NCBI GenBank assembly: GCA_903822005.1
Contig: CAIJNL010000006.1
Coordinates: forward strand, 36,592 to 100,591
Length of the DNA stretch: 64,000 nt
Direction of reading: 5' to 3'
Source: an uncultured Nitrospiraceae bacterium
Lineage (GTDB): Bacteria; Nitrospirota; Thermodesulfovibrionia; Thermodesulfovibrionales; Dissulfurispiraceae
In this document: one piece after another, positions 1 to 11,003 of the stretch
Numbering within the stretch: position 1 is the first letter of the stretch
How the letters are laid out: the number at the start of each line of letters is the position of its first letter
Notes under the pieces: generated by a model
The model's database searches: none
The model's input: the letters and a program-made list of their open reading frames with translations, nothing else
Told to the model about the DNA's origin: nothing
Translations under genes and position numbers: made by a program

Positions 1-1126
1 CAGTATGCGTGGCCATGTAACTGGTCCTTATCAGCGCTTTGCCGGGCGGTACCGCAGGAGAGACCGCGACATTTGTGAAAACACCCTCTTCCTGCAGGTC
101 CATGGCCATCCTGAAGGCCATCTCATCGGCCCCAACAAGAATCGGGATTATGGGCGTCTCGCTCGGCCCAACCTTGAATCCAAGGTCCTTAAATCCGTGA
201 AGCATCTTATGAGTATTGTACCAGAGCCTTTCAAGGCGCTCGGGCTCGCTGTCTATAATATCGAGCGCAGCGCTCACAGCTGCAACAGACGCCGGAGGCG
301 GACTTGCGCTGAATATGAGTGCTCTCGCCATATGTTTGATATAATGCACAACGTCCGCATCGCCCGCGATAAAACCGCCGATTGAAGCGAGGGATTTACT
401 GTATGTTCCCATGACCAGATCGACTTCGCTTTCAAGCCCGAAATGTTCGGTGGTCCCTCTTCCGGTTTTTCCAAGCACGCCTATGCCGTGCGCGTCATCT
501 ACCATCAATCTTGCACCATATTTCTTCGTGAGCTTAGTTACGGAAGGCAGATCTACGATATCGCCTTCCATGCTGAACACGCCATCCACAACAACGAGCT
601 TACCCCGTCCGTTGTTGTCACTGAGGACCCTTTCCAGGTCGGCCATGTCATTGTGCCTGAACCTCTTCACGTCGCCGTATGAAAGTCTGCAGCCGTCGAC
701 GATGCTGGCATGGTCCATCTTGTCCATGATCACAATATCGTCTTTGCTCACAAGGGCAGAGATGACCCCGAGGTTGACCTGAAAGCCTGTCGAAAAAACA
801 AGGGCCGCCCCGCGGTTCATAAACTTTGCGAGTTTTTCTTCGAGCTGGACATGTATGTCCAGGGTACCGTTCAGAAAACGTGAGCCGGCGCAACCCGACC
901 CGTATTTTTTTATTGCATTAATAGCGGCTTCTTTTACTTTTGGATGATTTGTTAGTCCGAGGTAGTTGTTGGAGCCGACCATGATCATCTTTTTTCCGTT
1001 CATGGTGACCACGGGGTCCTGGGCGCTTTCTATCACCCTGAAGAAAGGATAAATCCCTGCATGCTGGAGTTCTTTTGCTGCCGTGAATTTAAAGCACTTT
1101 TCAAATATGTCGGTCTTTTCAGTCAT
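1..1126 (-). CDS. spt: Serine palmitoyltransferase-like alpha-oxoamine synthase, partial
   Basis: The C-terminal end runs off the left edge; about 375 residues are visible from the ATG at 1126. Enzymes of this PLP-dependent family condense an amino acid with an acyl-CoA or acyl-ACP, and serine palmitoyltransferase makes 3-ketosphinganine. I read GSNNYLGL near residue 50, [14 protein letters not shown] near 82, [12 protein letters not shown] near 135, and the PLP lysine in [13 protein letters not shown] near 240. The [14 protein letters not shown] and [10 protein letters not shown] segments match bacterial serine palmitoyltransferases better than BioF (GSRLLSGTHDLH type) or 2-amino-3-ketobutyrate ligase. 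The start codon overlaps the stop of the upstream reductase gene (ATGA), so the two are probably co-translated. BioF or Kbl function is the alternative and cannot be excluded from motifs alone. Confidence 0.85.
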   Translation of the reverse strand, partial: MTEKTDIFEKCFKFTAAKELQHAGIYPFFRVIESAQDPVVTMNGKKMIMVGSNNYLGLTNHPKVKEAAINAIKKYGSGCAGSRFLNGTLDIHVQLEEKLAKFMNRGAALVFSTGFQVNLGVISALVSKDDIVIMDKMDHASIVDGCRLSYGDVKRFRHNDMADLERVLSDNNGRGKLVVVDGVFSMEGDIVDLPSVTKLTKKYGARLMVDDAHGIGVLGKTGRGTTEHFGLESEVDLVMGTYSKSLASIGGFIAGDADVVHYIKHMARALIFSASPPPASVAAVSAALDIIDSEPERLERLWYNTHKMLHGFKDLGFKVGPSETPIIPILVGADEMAFRMAMDLQEEGVFTNVAVSPAVPPGKALIRTSYMATHT

Positions 1127-2082
1127 AGCCAGTTATGGATCCTATACCAATCGGCAGTCCACTTAGCTCCTTCCTTAATTTTAATTTTTGGAGAAAAACC
1201 CAGCTTCTCAACAGCTTTATTCGTATCGCAGATCCAGTGGGTATGCCTCACTTCCCTTATCTTGTCGGCATTAACAATGGAGCAGCCTTTAAATCTCTCA
1301 GCTATAAACCCGATGCACGGCATCACAAACCTCGGCACCGATACCTTTAAAGGCACACACTGCAGGGCCTGGGAGATGCCGTCTATAATATCATCCGATG
1401 AATATATGCTGCCATCGGACATGTTAAATATCTCACCCTCGCCTTCGTCCTTCAGCGCCGAAAGTATTATACCATTAACAAGGTCTTCAACGTACAAAAA
1501 TGAATAGCAGGCTTTTCCCCAGTATGGGACCATCCCAAACCTTACCATTTTAAAAAATACTAGCAGATCTGAATCACGAGGTCCGTATATGGCGGAAGGC
1601 CTGATGATGGTATAAGGCATCCGCTCCTTTTGTGCCAGTACATGCTTCTCACCGCCAAGTTTCGCCTTGCCGTAAACGGACACCGGCCCCGGCTCAACGT
1701 CCTCTGAAACAGGCTTCCCATCCAGGCTCGGACCTGCGGCTGCCAAAGAGCTCACATACACAAATCTCTTCAGGCTCGCATTGTCCCGAATGACCGCTTT
1801 AACAAGGTTTTCGGTGCCCTTGTCATTTACGAGAAATGCTTCCTGTTCCGAGCGCGCCTTGGTCAGGCCCGCAAGATGGAATACATAATCAAAACCGCCC
1901 ATACCCGGCAACGACTCATAGTCGGAACAGTCTCCTGTTAACAGGGAAACGTCAAGTCCTTCGAGATACCGCGCATTTGAACTTTTTCTCACGAGACAGG
2001 TGACTTCGAAACCTTCCCTCAAGAGAGCTGCCGTGAGATGGCTTCCGATAAATCCTGTCGCGCCTGTGACAAGGGCTTTCAT
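1123..2082 (-). CDS. Extended SDR NAD-dependent epimerase/reductase, CerR-like candidate
   Basis: This 319-residue protein has the Rossmann motif [10 protein letters not shown] at residues 6-15, a catalytic serine in YVSS (about 111), and the YxxxK pair Y137 and K141 in YGKAK, so it is an extended short-chain dehydrogenase. Its stop overlaps the start of the serine-palmitoyltransferase-like gene by ATGA. Known bacterial ceramide loci (Caulobacter type) pair serine palmitoyltransferase with an SDR of this kind (CerR), which reduces the 3-keto group. By position, this gene is a candidate for that step. From sequence alone it could equally be a sugar-nucleotide epimerase or a sterol dehydrogenase-like enzyme. 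It lies 61 bp after the NfeD gene. Confidence 0.85.
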   Translation of the reverse strand: MKALVTGATGFIGSHLTAALLREGFEVTCLVRKSSNARYLEGLDVSLLTGDCSDYESLPGMGGFDYVFHLAGLTKARSEQEAFLVNDKGTENLVKAVIRDNASLKRFVYVSSLAAAGPSLDGKPVSEDVEPGPVSVYGKAKLGGEKHVLAQKERMPYTIIRPSAIYGPRDSDLLVFFKMVRFGMVPYWGKACYSFLYVEDLVNGIILSALKDEGEGEIFNMSDGSIYSSDDIIDGISQALQCVPLKVSVPRFVMPCIGFIAERFKGCSIVNADKIREVRHTHWICDTNKAVEKLGFSPKIKIKEGAKWTADWYRIHNWL

Positions 2083-2143
2083 AGGTCGCTTAATTCTAAG
2101 GAAAGAGCGAACTTTTTTTCAAGAAAGAAGAGATCAGGGTTGT

Positions 2144-4647
<2,504 letters not shown>

Positions 4648-4666
4648 TCAGGACGGGCCGGCAAGA

Positions 4667-5293
4667 ATGAAATTCGCCAGAGAAGGTTATCCTTTTATCG
4701 GCTTTTTCGCCGTTATAACAGCAGCAGCCCTGTTGCTGCTTCCGGCCTGGACAGCCCTCTTCCCATTTGCAATCACACTTTTCATGGCCTACTTCTTCAG
4801 GGACCCAGAACGGAGCGTCCCTGAAGGAGAAGCCTCTTTCGTTGCCCCGGCAGACGGAAAAGTCATTGTTCTTCAGCAGGTAACCGAATCAGTATTCACA
4901 AAAGGAAAAATGCTCCAGATAAGCATATTCATGTCTCCTCTGAATGTGCATGTTAACAGGGCCCCCTGTGACGGCAAGGTCGACCAGGTCGTGCATACCT
5001 CCGGCCGCTTCCTGTCGGCATTCAAACCGGAGGCGTCGGTAGAAAATGAAAATATCGCCATGACACTCGATACAAAATTCGGCAGGATAGTCGTTCGCCA
5101 GATAGCGGGCTTTGTGGCCCGCCGCGTAGTCTGCTGGGCCAAGCCGGGAGATTCTCTCAAAAAAGGAGACCGCTACGGTCTTATCAAGTTCAGCTCACGG
5201 GTGGATATATTCCTGCCTGCCTCGACAGTACCCAACATAAAACTCGGAGACAATGTCAGGGCCGGAGAAACCGTAATCGGATACATCCCCTGA
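4667..5293 (+). CDS. psd: Phosphatidylserine decarboxylase proenzyme (short type)
   Basis: Psd makes phosphatidylethanolamine from phosphatidylserine and uses a pyruvoyl group generated by self-cleavage. The 208-residue length, the two N-terminal hydrophobic segments (about 10-45), FFRDPER, APADGKV and the FMSPLNVHVNRAP block are typical of the short archaeal/proteobacterial form. The cleavage motif, normally FGSRVD, reads FSSRVD at residues 175-180 (Ser176-Ser177), so the usual glycine before the pyruvoyl serine is a serine. It sits between ilvC and pssA, and pssA makes its substrate, so the two form a PE-synthesis pair inside a branched-chain amino acid operon. Confidence 0.94.
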   Translation: MKFAREGYPFIGFFAVITAAALLLLPAWTALFPFAITLFMAYFFRDPERSVPEGEASFVAPADGKVIVLQQVTESVFTKGKMLQISIFMSPLNVHVNRAPCDGKVDQVVHTSGRFLSAFKPEASVENENIAMTLDTKFGRIVVRQIAGFVARRVVCWAKPGDSLKKGDRYGLIKFSSRVDIFLPASTVPNIKLGDNVRAGETVIGYIP

Positions 5294-5311
5294 AAAAGGA
5301 GTATACGCGAT

Positions 5312-6100
5312 ATGGCCATGAAAAAAAGAGATCCCAATAAAAAACCTAAAAAAGGCGTCTATCTTCTGCCCAATACGCTTACTCTCTGCGGCATGCTGGC
5401 CGGTTTTTATGCCATTATGGCATCCATTACCGGCGACTTTGTAGACGCAGCCTGGGCCATTATGATTGCGACCATCTTCGACGGGCTCGACGGCTGGATT
5501 GCCCGGCTGACCAACACTTCTACCCGTTTCGGACTGGAACTTGATTCACTTTCCGACCTCGTGGCTTTTGGTGTTGCGCCGGCCATTATGATGTATCATT
5601 GGGCACTTTATCCTTTTGGAAGGTGGGGATGGGCTGCCGCGTTCCTGTTTATCGCATGCGGTGCGCTCAGGCTCGCCCGCTTCAATGTACAGACAGAGAC
5701 CACTACATCAAAGGCCTTCAAGGGCATGCCCATACCGGCTGCTGCCGTGATCCTTTGCACAATTATTATCTTTTATAGCCACTTGCAAGCCGGGAAGCCG
5801 GATGACAACCTCCTCTTTCCTCTGATCACAATCGTTCTTTCTCTTTTGATGGTAAGCCCGCTCCGTTATCACGGTCTTAAAGAGGTCAATTTCAGGGAAA
5901 AGAAACCGTTCTGGGTTCTGATACTTTTTGTGATTATACTTTTTATTCTACTTGCCTATACTCGGACGGCAGTATTCGTCTTTGCGATGAGCTATCTCGT
6001 ATGGGGCCTGATCGAAAATGCTTATCTCATGATAAAACGCAAAAAAATTAAGCTCTCGGAAAAAAAACTGGCTAAAGAATCAGGCAAGCTAATCGAATAA
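5312..6100 (+). CDS. pssA: CDP-diacylglycerol--serine O-phosphatidyltransferase
   Basis: PssA transfers the phosphatidyl group of CDP-diacylglycerol to serine, giving the substrate of Psd encoded just upstream. The CDP-alcohol phosphatidyltransferase signature is complete at about residues 51-74 (DGLDGWIAR, then GLELDSLSD), with all four aspartates. The 262-residue protein has multiple hydrophobic segments and a lysine-rich tail. An AAAAAGGAG ribosome site precedes the ATG at 5312; ATG 5318 is an alternative. leuA follows after 14 bp. Confidence 0.95.
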   Translation: MAMKKRDPNKKPKKGVYLLPNTLTLCGMLAGFYAIMASITGDFVDAAWAIMIATIFDGLDGWIARLTNTSTRFGLELDSLSDLVAFGVAPAIMMYHWALYPFGRWGWAAAFLFIACGALRLARFNVQTETTTSKAFKGMPIPAAAVILCTIIIFYSHLQAGKPDDNLLFPLITIVLSLLMVSPLRYHGLKEVNFREKKPFWVLILFVIILFILLAYTRTAVFVFAMSYLVWGLIENAYLMIKRKKIKLSEKKLAKESGKLIE

Positions 6101-6114
6101 CTACGGAGGCAATA

Positions 6115-7626
6115 ATGAGACTTATTAAAATATTTGACACTACTCTCAGGGACGGCGAGCAGTCTCCCGGGGCCTCGATGAATGTGGAGGAGAAACTGCA
6201 GGTGGCGCGACAGCTCGTAAAACTGGGTGTTGATGTTATCGAGGCAGGGTTTCCGATCGCATCTGTCGGAGATTTCGAGGCAGTCAGAAAAATAGCCAAT
6301 GAGGTAAAGGGTGCGACCATCGCAGGTCTCTGCCGCACCCGGTTTGCGGACATAGACCGTGCTGCCGAGGCGCTGAAATCAGCCGAATCCGGCCGCATCC
6401 ATACGTTCATTGCCACCTCGGACATACACTTGCAGTACAAGCTCAAGATGTCACGGGAAGATGTGCTCGAGGCAGCCGTCAATGCGGTCAAACGGGCAAA
6501 ACAATACACTGATGACGTTGAATTCTCTGCCGAAGATGCTACGCGTTCGGACCCTGACTTTCTGGCAAAGATCACGGAAGAGGTCATAAAAGCCGGCGCG
6601 ACTACAGTCAATATCCCTGACACTGTAGGTTATACGGTGCCGCAAGAGTTCGAAGAACTGATAAGACTGCTTATGAACAGAGTTCCGAACGTTGACAAGG
6701 CGGTCATATCCGTCCATTGCCATAATGATCTAGGCCTTTCGGTGGCAAACTCCCTTGCTGCTATAATCGGCGGGGCCGGCCAGGTGGAGTGTACCATAAA
6801 CGGCATCGGAGAAAGGGCGGGTAATGCGTCGATCGAAGAGATAGTCATGGCACTGAAGACAAGACCAAAATTCTTCAATGTAGATACACGCATAAAGACA
6901 CAGGAGATATATAAGACAAGCCGTCTTGTATCAAAGATCACGGGCATCGTCGTGCAGCCCAACAAGGCAATCGTGGGCGCTAATGCCTTCGCGCATGAGG
7001 CAGGCATCCACCAGGACGGATTTCTCAAGGAACGCTCCACTTATGAGATCATGCAGCCGGAAGATGTCGGCATACCTCAATCCAAGCTTGTACTCGGTAA
7101 ACATTCCGGCAGGCATGCGTTCAAGATGAGGCTCCAGGACCTGGGGTATGAACTTGATGAGGCCGAACTTAATCGCGCTTTTGATAAATTCAAGCACCTT
7201 GCCGACCAGAAAAAATGCATCTTCGATGAAGATATCGAGACGCTCGTTTCTGAGGAAGTAGCGAAGATACCTGAGGTCTACACGCTCGAAGGGCTTTCAA
7301 TATCGAGCGGTATGGGAGTTACTCCCACGGCCACTGTAAAGCTCTCGGTGAACGATCAGATTCACGAAAAAACCGAGCACGGCGACGGTCCGGTCGATGC
7401 CGTATACAGGGCGATCGTATCACTCACAGGCACGAAGAGCAACCTGCTGAAATTCGATGTAAAAGGAATTACGGGCGGCACCGATGCGCTAGGGGAAGTC
7501 GTTGTCCAGATCGAAGAGAGCGGAAGGACTGTAAGGGGCGCCGGCGCCGACACGGATATCATCGTTGCTGCTGCCAGGGCGTATATCAATGCGCTCAACA
7601 AGATTGCTATACGCAAGATGAAATAG
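6115..7626 (+). CDS. leuA: 2-isopropylmalate synthase
   Basis: LeuA catalyses the first committed step of leucine synthesis, acetyl-CoA plus 2-oxoisovalerate to 2-isopropylmalate. The protein is 503 residues with the HMGL-like TIM barrel ([16 protein letters not shown] near the N terminus, [15 protein letters not shown] metal/substrate motif, [14 protein letters not shown]) and a C-terminal allosteric leucine-binding domain ([21 protein letters not shown]). GGAGG lies just before the ATG. It follows pssA closely, so ilvC-psd-pssA-leuA are probably one transcript. The partner genes leuCD lie 3 kb downstream on the other strand. Confidence 0.96.
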   Translation: MRLIKIFDTTLRDGEQSPGASMNVEEKLQVARQLVKLGVDVIEAGFPIASVGDFEAVRKIANEVKGATIAGLCRTRFADIDRAAEALKSAESGRIHTFIATSDIHLQYKLKMSREDVLEAAVNAVKRAKQYTDDVEFSAEDATRSDPDFLAKITEEVIKAGATTVNIPDTVGYTVPQEFEELIRLLMNRVPNVDKAVISVHCHNDLGLSVANSLAAIIGGAGQVECTINGIGERAGNASIEEIVMALKTRPKFFNVDTRIKTQEIYKTSRLVSKITGIVVQPNKAIVGANAFAHEAGIHQDGFLKERSTYEIMQPEDVGIPQSKLVLGKHSGRHAFKMRLQDLGYELDEAELNRAFDKFKHLADQKKCIFDEDIETLVSEEVAKIPEVYTLEGLSISSGMGVTPTATVKLSVNDQIHEKTEHGDGPVDAVYRAIVSLTGTKSNLLKFDVKGITGGTDALGEVVVQIEESGRTVRGAGADTDIIVAAARAYINALNKIAIRKMK

Positions 7627-7647
7627 ATATAGCGTGTAACTAACTTG

Positions 7648-8415
7648 ATGAAATCGGGACGTGCTTATCCTCAAACGCTCGAGATAAAGGGCGAACTCTA
7701 CACTTACGAAAAGATCCTTAAAGAAGACTTCTTTTCAATAAACGTGCTTTACCTTGCGGAAAGCGGCACGCGCTACGTGTTGAAGCTTTCCGACTTCCGC
7801 TTTATACTCGGCATACTTCTCACTCCTTTTGCAATCCTGATGTCCCGCAGGGAATTCCGCATATACAGCATGGTAGCCGATCTCCCGAATGTGCCGGAAC
7901 TCGGCCCGCGCCTGGGCCTGCGCGGATACCTGCATAAGTTTATCGAGGGCAAGACCCTGCATGAACTCGAAAAGGAGGGGCGGCGCGACCTGCCCGATGA
8001 TTTCTTTGACAAGCTGAAAGAGACGATAGAAGAGATCCACCGCAGGCGCATCTTTTATATGGACCTGAACAAGCAGGGGAATATTATCCTGGGAGATGAC
8101 GGACGGCCATATCTCATAGACTATCAGGTCTGCATTCACTTCAAATACCGCAATCGCCTGTTCGATAAACTCTTCAATCTGTTCATTCAGGAAGACATTT
8201 ATCACCTTTATAAACACAAAAAACGCTTCCGCCCTGACCTTATGACCGAAGAAGAAATGAAGCTGGCTGAGCGCTCTGAGTTTGGAAAACTGGTGAACCG
8301 CTATTACGGCGACCCCTACCGCAAGATCAAACGCAAGATTTATCCCTCGGGCAGCAATGAGATCATATGGTACAAGTGGAAGAAGATGAAAGACAAGACA
8401 AAAAGGATGTCGTAA
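7648..8415 (+). CDS. Kinase-fold protein (RIO/LPS-kinase-like)
   Basis: The protein is 255 residues from ATG 7648; a TTG at 7645 could also initiate. It has an N-terminal lobe with YVLKLSDF, a possible ATP-binding lysine, and a catalytic-like loop YMDLNKQGNIIL with a following LIDYQ near residue 150. This resembles the HxDxxxxN and D-x-G motifs of RIO and Kdo/heptose kinases, but the histidine is a tyrosine and DFG is DYQ. The C-terminal third is very basic. A role in lipopolysaccharide phosphorylation is possible, but the substrate cannot be read from sequence. It starts 21 bp after leuA without a clear ribosome site. Confidence 0.72.
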   Translation: MKSGRAYPQTLEIKGELYTYEKILKEDFFSINVLYLAESGTRYVLKLSDFRFILGILLTPFAILMSRREFRIYSMVADLPNVPELGPRLGLRGYLHKFIEGKTLHELEKEGRRDLPDDFFDKLKETIEEIHRRRIFYMDLNKQGNIILGDDGRPYLIDYQVCIHFKYRNRLFDKLFNLFIQEDIYHLYKHKKRFRPDLMTEEEMKLAERSEFGKLVNRYYGDPYRKIKRKIYPSGSNEIIWYKWKKMKDKTKRMS

Positions 8416-8526
8416 GAGAGCGCGTAAGCCCGGAAGGAAGTTATATCATAATACTGAAAGCTGCGTAACAAGCCTCTGACTATCTGGAGATTTCTCCTCC
8501 AAAGGACCGACTGTTTATCTGCTCCA

Positions 8527-8565
8527 CTATGAAGAAATTACATAAATCATGTAATTTCTTCATAG
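8527..8565. repeat. Perfect 17-bp inverted repeat with 5-nt loop
   Basis: CTATGAAGAAATTACAT at 8527-8543 is repeated exactly in reverse complement at 8549-8565, separated by AAATC. The stem is AT-rich and no U-tract follows on either strand, so it is not a standard terminator. It lies in the otherwise gene-free 8416-8726 region between the kinase-fold gene and the three-gene cassette; apart from this repeat and the ribosome site at 8713-8719, I see nothing else there. It may be an operator, an RNA processing site or the scar of a mobile sequence. Confidence 0.8.
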
Positions 8566-8726
8566 TACACACAACTTAAATGCGGACTTTTCCTTGTTTC
8601 TCAATGTTGTTTTTGGTGGCATTAAATATGCTTTCTCAATATTGCCAATTCTAAACCTATTAGTTGTGCAATCGCCAGCAGTGGAATTCTTCATGATATT
8701 AGCAATGCGAAAAAGGAGATGAAATC

Positions 8727-9056
8727 ATGGGAGTATTTTTCCAGACGGCAGTCAGCAACACCGTATTAAAATCAGCACTGGAAACAGCACTCAAAGTCCA
8801 ACCCGACATGGTGAAGGACTTCGATCAGCATGCGTCGGAATTGGCAGCACAAGTGGAGGAGCAGACGCAGAAGAGAGAGTTTTCGTGGGTAAGGCTCATG
8901 ATTGCGATAGCCATGCTGGCCATGCTCGGCGGCTTCGGTATCTGGTCGGCAACCATCCCATCATTGGATGCCTGGAGTAAGATGTTTCTTCATTCATTTG
9001 AGATCCTATTCGGTGCTGTGACAGGATTGATAGGCGTTGAGTCGGCCACAAAGTAA
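8727..9056 (+). CDS. Small hypothetical protein with two predicted membrane helices
   Basis: I do not recognise this 109-residue protein. An AAAAGGAG site ends 7-8 bases before the ATG. The first half is soluble and acidic/helical (residues 1-55), followed by two hydrophobic segments at about 56-74 and 86-104. This predicts an N-terminal cytoplasmic domain with a membrane hairpin. It is the first gene of a compact three-gene cassette (spacings 11 and 16 bp) with a lipoprotein and a small helical protein, so the three products probably work together at the cell envelope. Confidence 0.72.
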   Translation: MGVFFQTAVSNTVLKSALETALKVQPDMVKDFDQHASELAAQVEEQTQKREFSWVRLMIAIAMLAMLGGFGIWSATIPSLDAWSKMFLHSFEILFGAVTGLIGVESATK

Positions 9057-9067
9057 GAAGGAGGAAC

Positions 9068-10033
9068 ATGATGCGACTTCTATCCCGTCGAATAACATAC
9101 AAACCCCTTTCCGCAGATACTGGACAGACAGGTTTGCAGTCGCAACGATCAGTTTTCTTTGTAATTGTTCTTCTCCTCTTACTCTCTTTGACAGCGGCCT
9201 GTTCTTCTACTTCACACATGGCAGGTCCTCTTACGGCCTTTTCTTCCGCTACAGGGGATGCGGCAATCGCTACCAGGGCAGGAATAGAAACACTTCAAAA
9301 TGCGGATTTGGACAAATCTGCATATAATGCATCAAAAAACAGTTCACTTAATGAAGATTTATTCCCCTTTTTTTTGAGCACTGGTGATGTTTATCAGCGG
9401 TTATTAGTACTTGATGCATTGTCTATGTATGCAAGTCGCATGAAGCAATTGGCCGGAACAGACAAACTTGGGGATATCAACAGGAATTTCGCCGATCTCA
9501 AGACCAGTCTGGATTCAGCAGCCGCCTCCATAAAAAAGGTTTCCGGTGTAAAAAATCAACTTCCGGAAGGGGTTTTTGAAGTCCTTACAGGGATAGGGCA
9601 AGTGATAGTTAATCTGCATGTAGCTGATATTCGGGAAAAAACCATCTCAACCGCTCTGGAAAAAACCGATCCTTTTATTACTCGGGCTTGCGAATTGATT
9701 GCATCAGAATATTCCGGACCGCACGGTCTCTTTTATGATCAGCTGCAGGCCTCTTATCGCACTTTACAGTTATCTGCTGATGATGACTTCAAGTCGTCAA
9801 GTAATGCACAGGCAAAATTAAAAGTTTCCAGGGAGTATGGGTTGTTGCTGAAAAAAAAGCGCCTGGGACTGTCCTTATTCGATTCAATTGCTAATTCCTA
9901 TCTTAAAATTGCCGGAGCTCACAATGCCATGCTTCTGCAGGCCAGAGATAATATACAATCCGATGACGCCTTAAACAGCTTAAATGCCCAAATTGAATAT
10001 ACCAAATTTATTTACTCTCAACTGGGCAAATAA
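9068..10033 (+). CDS. Hypothetical lipoprotein
   Basis: The 321-residue protein (second possible start at 9071) has a long basic N region, a hydrophobic stretch at about 29-42 and a lipobox ending LTAAC near residue 45. This predicts a secreted, lipid-anchored protein. The mature part is rich in A, S, L and K, almost entirely helical in appearance, and has no cysteines or catalytic motifs that I can identify. AAGGAGG precedes the start. Its place between a two-helix membrane protein and a small helical protein suggests an envelope complex of unknown function. Its base composition is somewhat more AT-rich than the flanking leu genes. Confidence 0.72.
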   Translation: MMRLLSRRITYKPLSADTGQTGLQSQRSVFFVIVLLLLLSLTAACSSTSHMAGPLTAFSSATGDAAIATRAGIETLQNADLDKSAYNASKNSSLNEDLFPFFLSTGDVYQRLLVLDALSMYASRMKQLAGTDKLGDINRNFADLKTSLDSAAASIKKVSGVKNQLPEGVFEVLTGIGQVIVNLHVADIREKTISTALEKTDPFITRACELIASEYSGPHGLFYDQLQASYRTLQLSADDDFKSSSNAQAKLKVSREYGLLLKKKRLGLSLFDSIANSYLKIAGAHNAMLLQARDNIQSDDALNSLNAQIEYTKFIYSQLGK

Positions 10034-10049
10034 ATCCGGAGGTCAGATC

Positions 10050-10391
10050 ATGTCATATGATCCCTACTTTGTTCTCTCCGATTTTGCGGACGAACTATGG
10101 AATTTATACCAAAACACCATGCTCACACAACCGAAAGATTCAGAGCAGGCGAGGTCCATGTACGAAGCGCTTGAAAACATTTATCTGGAGCCAATCCGGC
10201 GTTCTAAAGCCAGAGAGAACACTGAGAAATACAGAGCTGTTGCCTCTGAGCTTAAGGATCAGACCGAGTATATTGATAAACAGATCAGGAGAATCGCTGA
10301 AATAACGGAAAATACCAGGAAAATATCGGAATGCGCCGCTATTTTTGACCGGGTAATCGCCACTGCCGCCAAATTTCTGGTGCTGCTATAG
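10050..10391 (+). CDS. Small helical hypothetical protein
   Basis: The frame is open from 9984, overlapping the lipoprotein gene, but a GGAGG site at 10038-10042 places the start at ATG 10050 (MSYDPYF), giving 113 residues. The protein is acidic and charged with probable coiled-coil content at about 45-95 and a hydrophobic C-terminal stretch (VIATAAKFLVLL). I do not recognise a family. It is the last gene of the three-gene cassette and is convergent with leuD. Confidence 0.66.
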   Translation: MSYDPYFVLSDFADELWNLYQNTMLTQPKDSEQARSMYEALENIYLEPIRRSKARENTEKYRAVASELKDQTEYIDKQIRRIAEITENTRKISECAAIFDRVIATAAKFLVLL

Positions 10392-10478
10392 GCCTTATCG
10401 CGGTGGTAACTCCCTAAATTGCGCATATAAACAGAAAGCCGCCAGGATATCCCCTGACGACTTTCCGTTATGCCTTAA

Positions 10479-11003
10479 TTAGTATTTTGCGTCAGCGAAT
10501 TCCACCCATCCGCCTGCCTTCACAAGCGCCTTGTCGAATTCCATCAGCTGGTAGGATAAGGTTTTGCTTCCTTTGCCTGAGCTGATTGTCAGTTTGTCGG
10601 TGTCAAAATCAATCGCTATCGCAGCCTCAGCGCCTTTGTGCTCAAACAACTCATTGATAGCAGCCTCGGGCATCTCAATCGCCAGCATGCCGCAGTTGAA
10701 CATATTCTGCCTGAAGATACGCGCAAAGCTGGTTGCAATGACAACATTGATGTCATTTACCTCAAAAACCCATGGCGCATGTTCCCGCGAAGAACCGCAG
10801 CCGAAGTTGGCACGGGACACGATCACCTTTGAAGCAAGTACTGCCGGGTCGCGGGGAGCGAACCCGTCAATCTTCAGATCTTCGAGCATATGTGGCTTGA
10901 GCTCTTCTTTTGTATTCACAGTAAGATACTTGGCCGGAATTATCTCATCCGTATTGATATCTGCCCTGTCAAGAAAAAGGACCTTTCCTCCGAATTTTTT
11001 CAT
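10479..11003 (-). CDS. leuD: 3-isopropylmalate dehydratase small subunit
   Basis: LeuD is the swivel subunit of isopropylmalate isomerase in leucine synthesis. The 174-residue protein has FLDRADINTDEIIPAKYL near the N terminus and the substrate-contact motif NFGCGSSREHAPW. The length fits the short LeuD subfamily that pairs with LeuC of about 420-430 residues. Its ATG overlaps the TAA of leuC by one base (TAATG), indicating translational coupling. Confidence 0.96.
   Translation of the reverse strand: MKKFGGKVLFLDRADINTDEIIPAKYLTVNTKEELKPHMLEDLKIDGFAPRDPAVLASKVIVSRANFGCGSSREHAPWVFEVNDINVVIATSFARIFRQNMFNCGMLAIEMPEAAINELFEHKGAEAAIAIDFDTDKLTISSGKGSKTLSYQLMEFDKALVKAGGWVEFADAKY

Noticed and set aside
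411..782. Plus-strand open frames inside the first 1.1 kb
   Set aside because: They are antisense shadows of the serine-palmitoyltransferase-like gene, with low-complexity serine-rich products.
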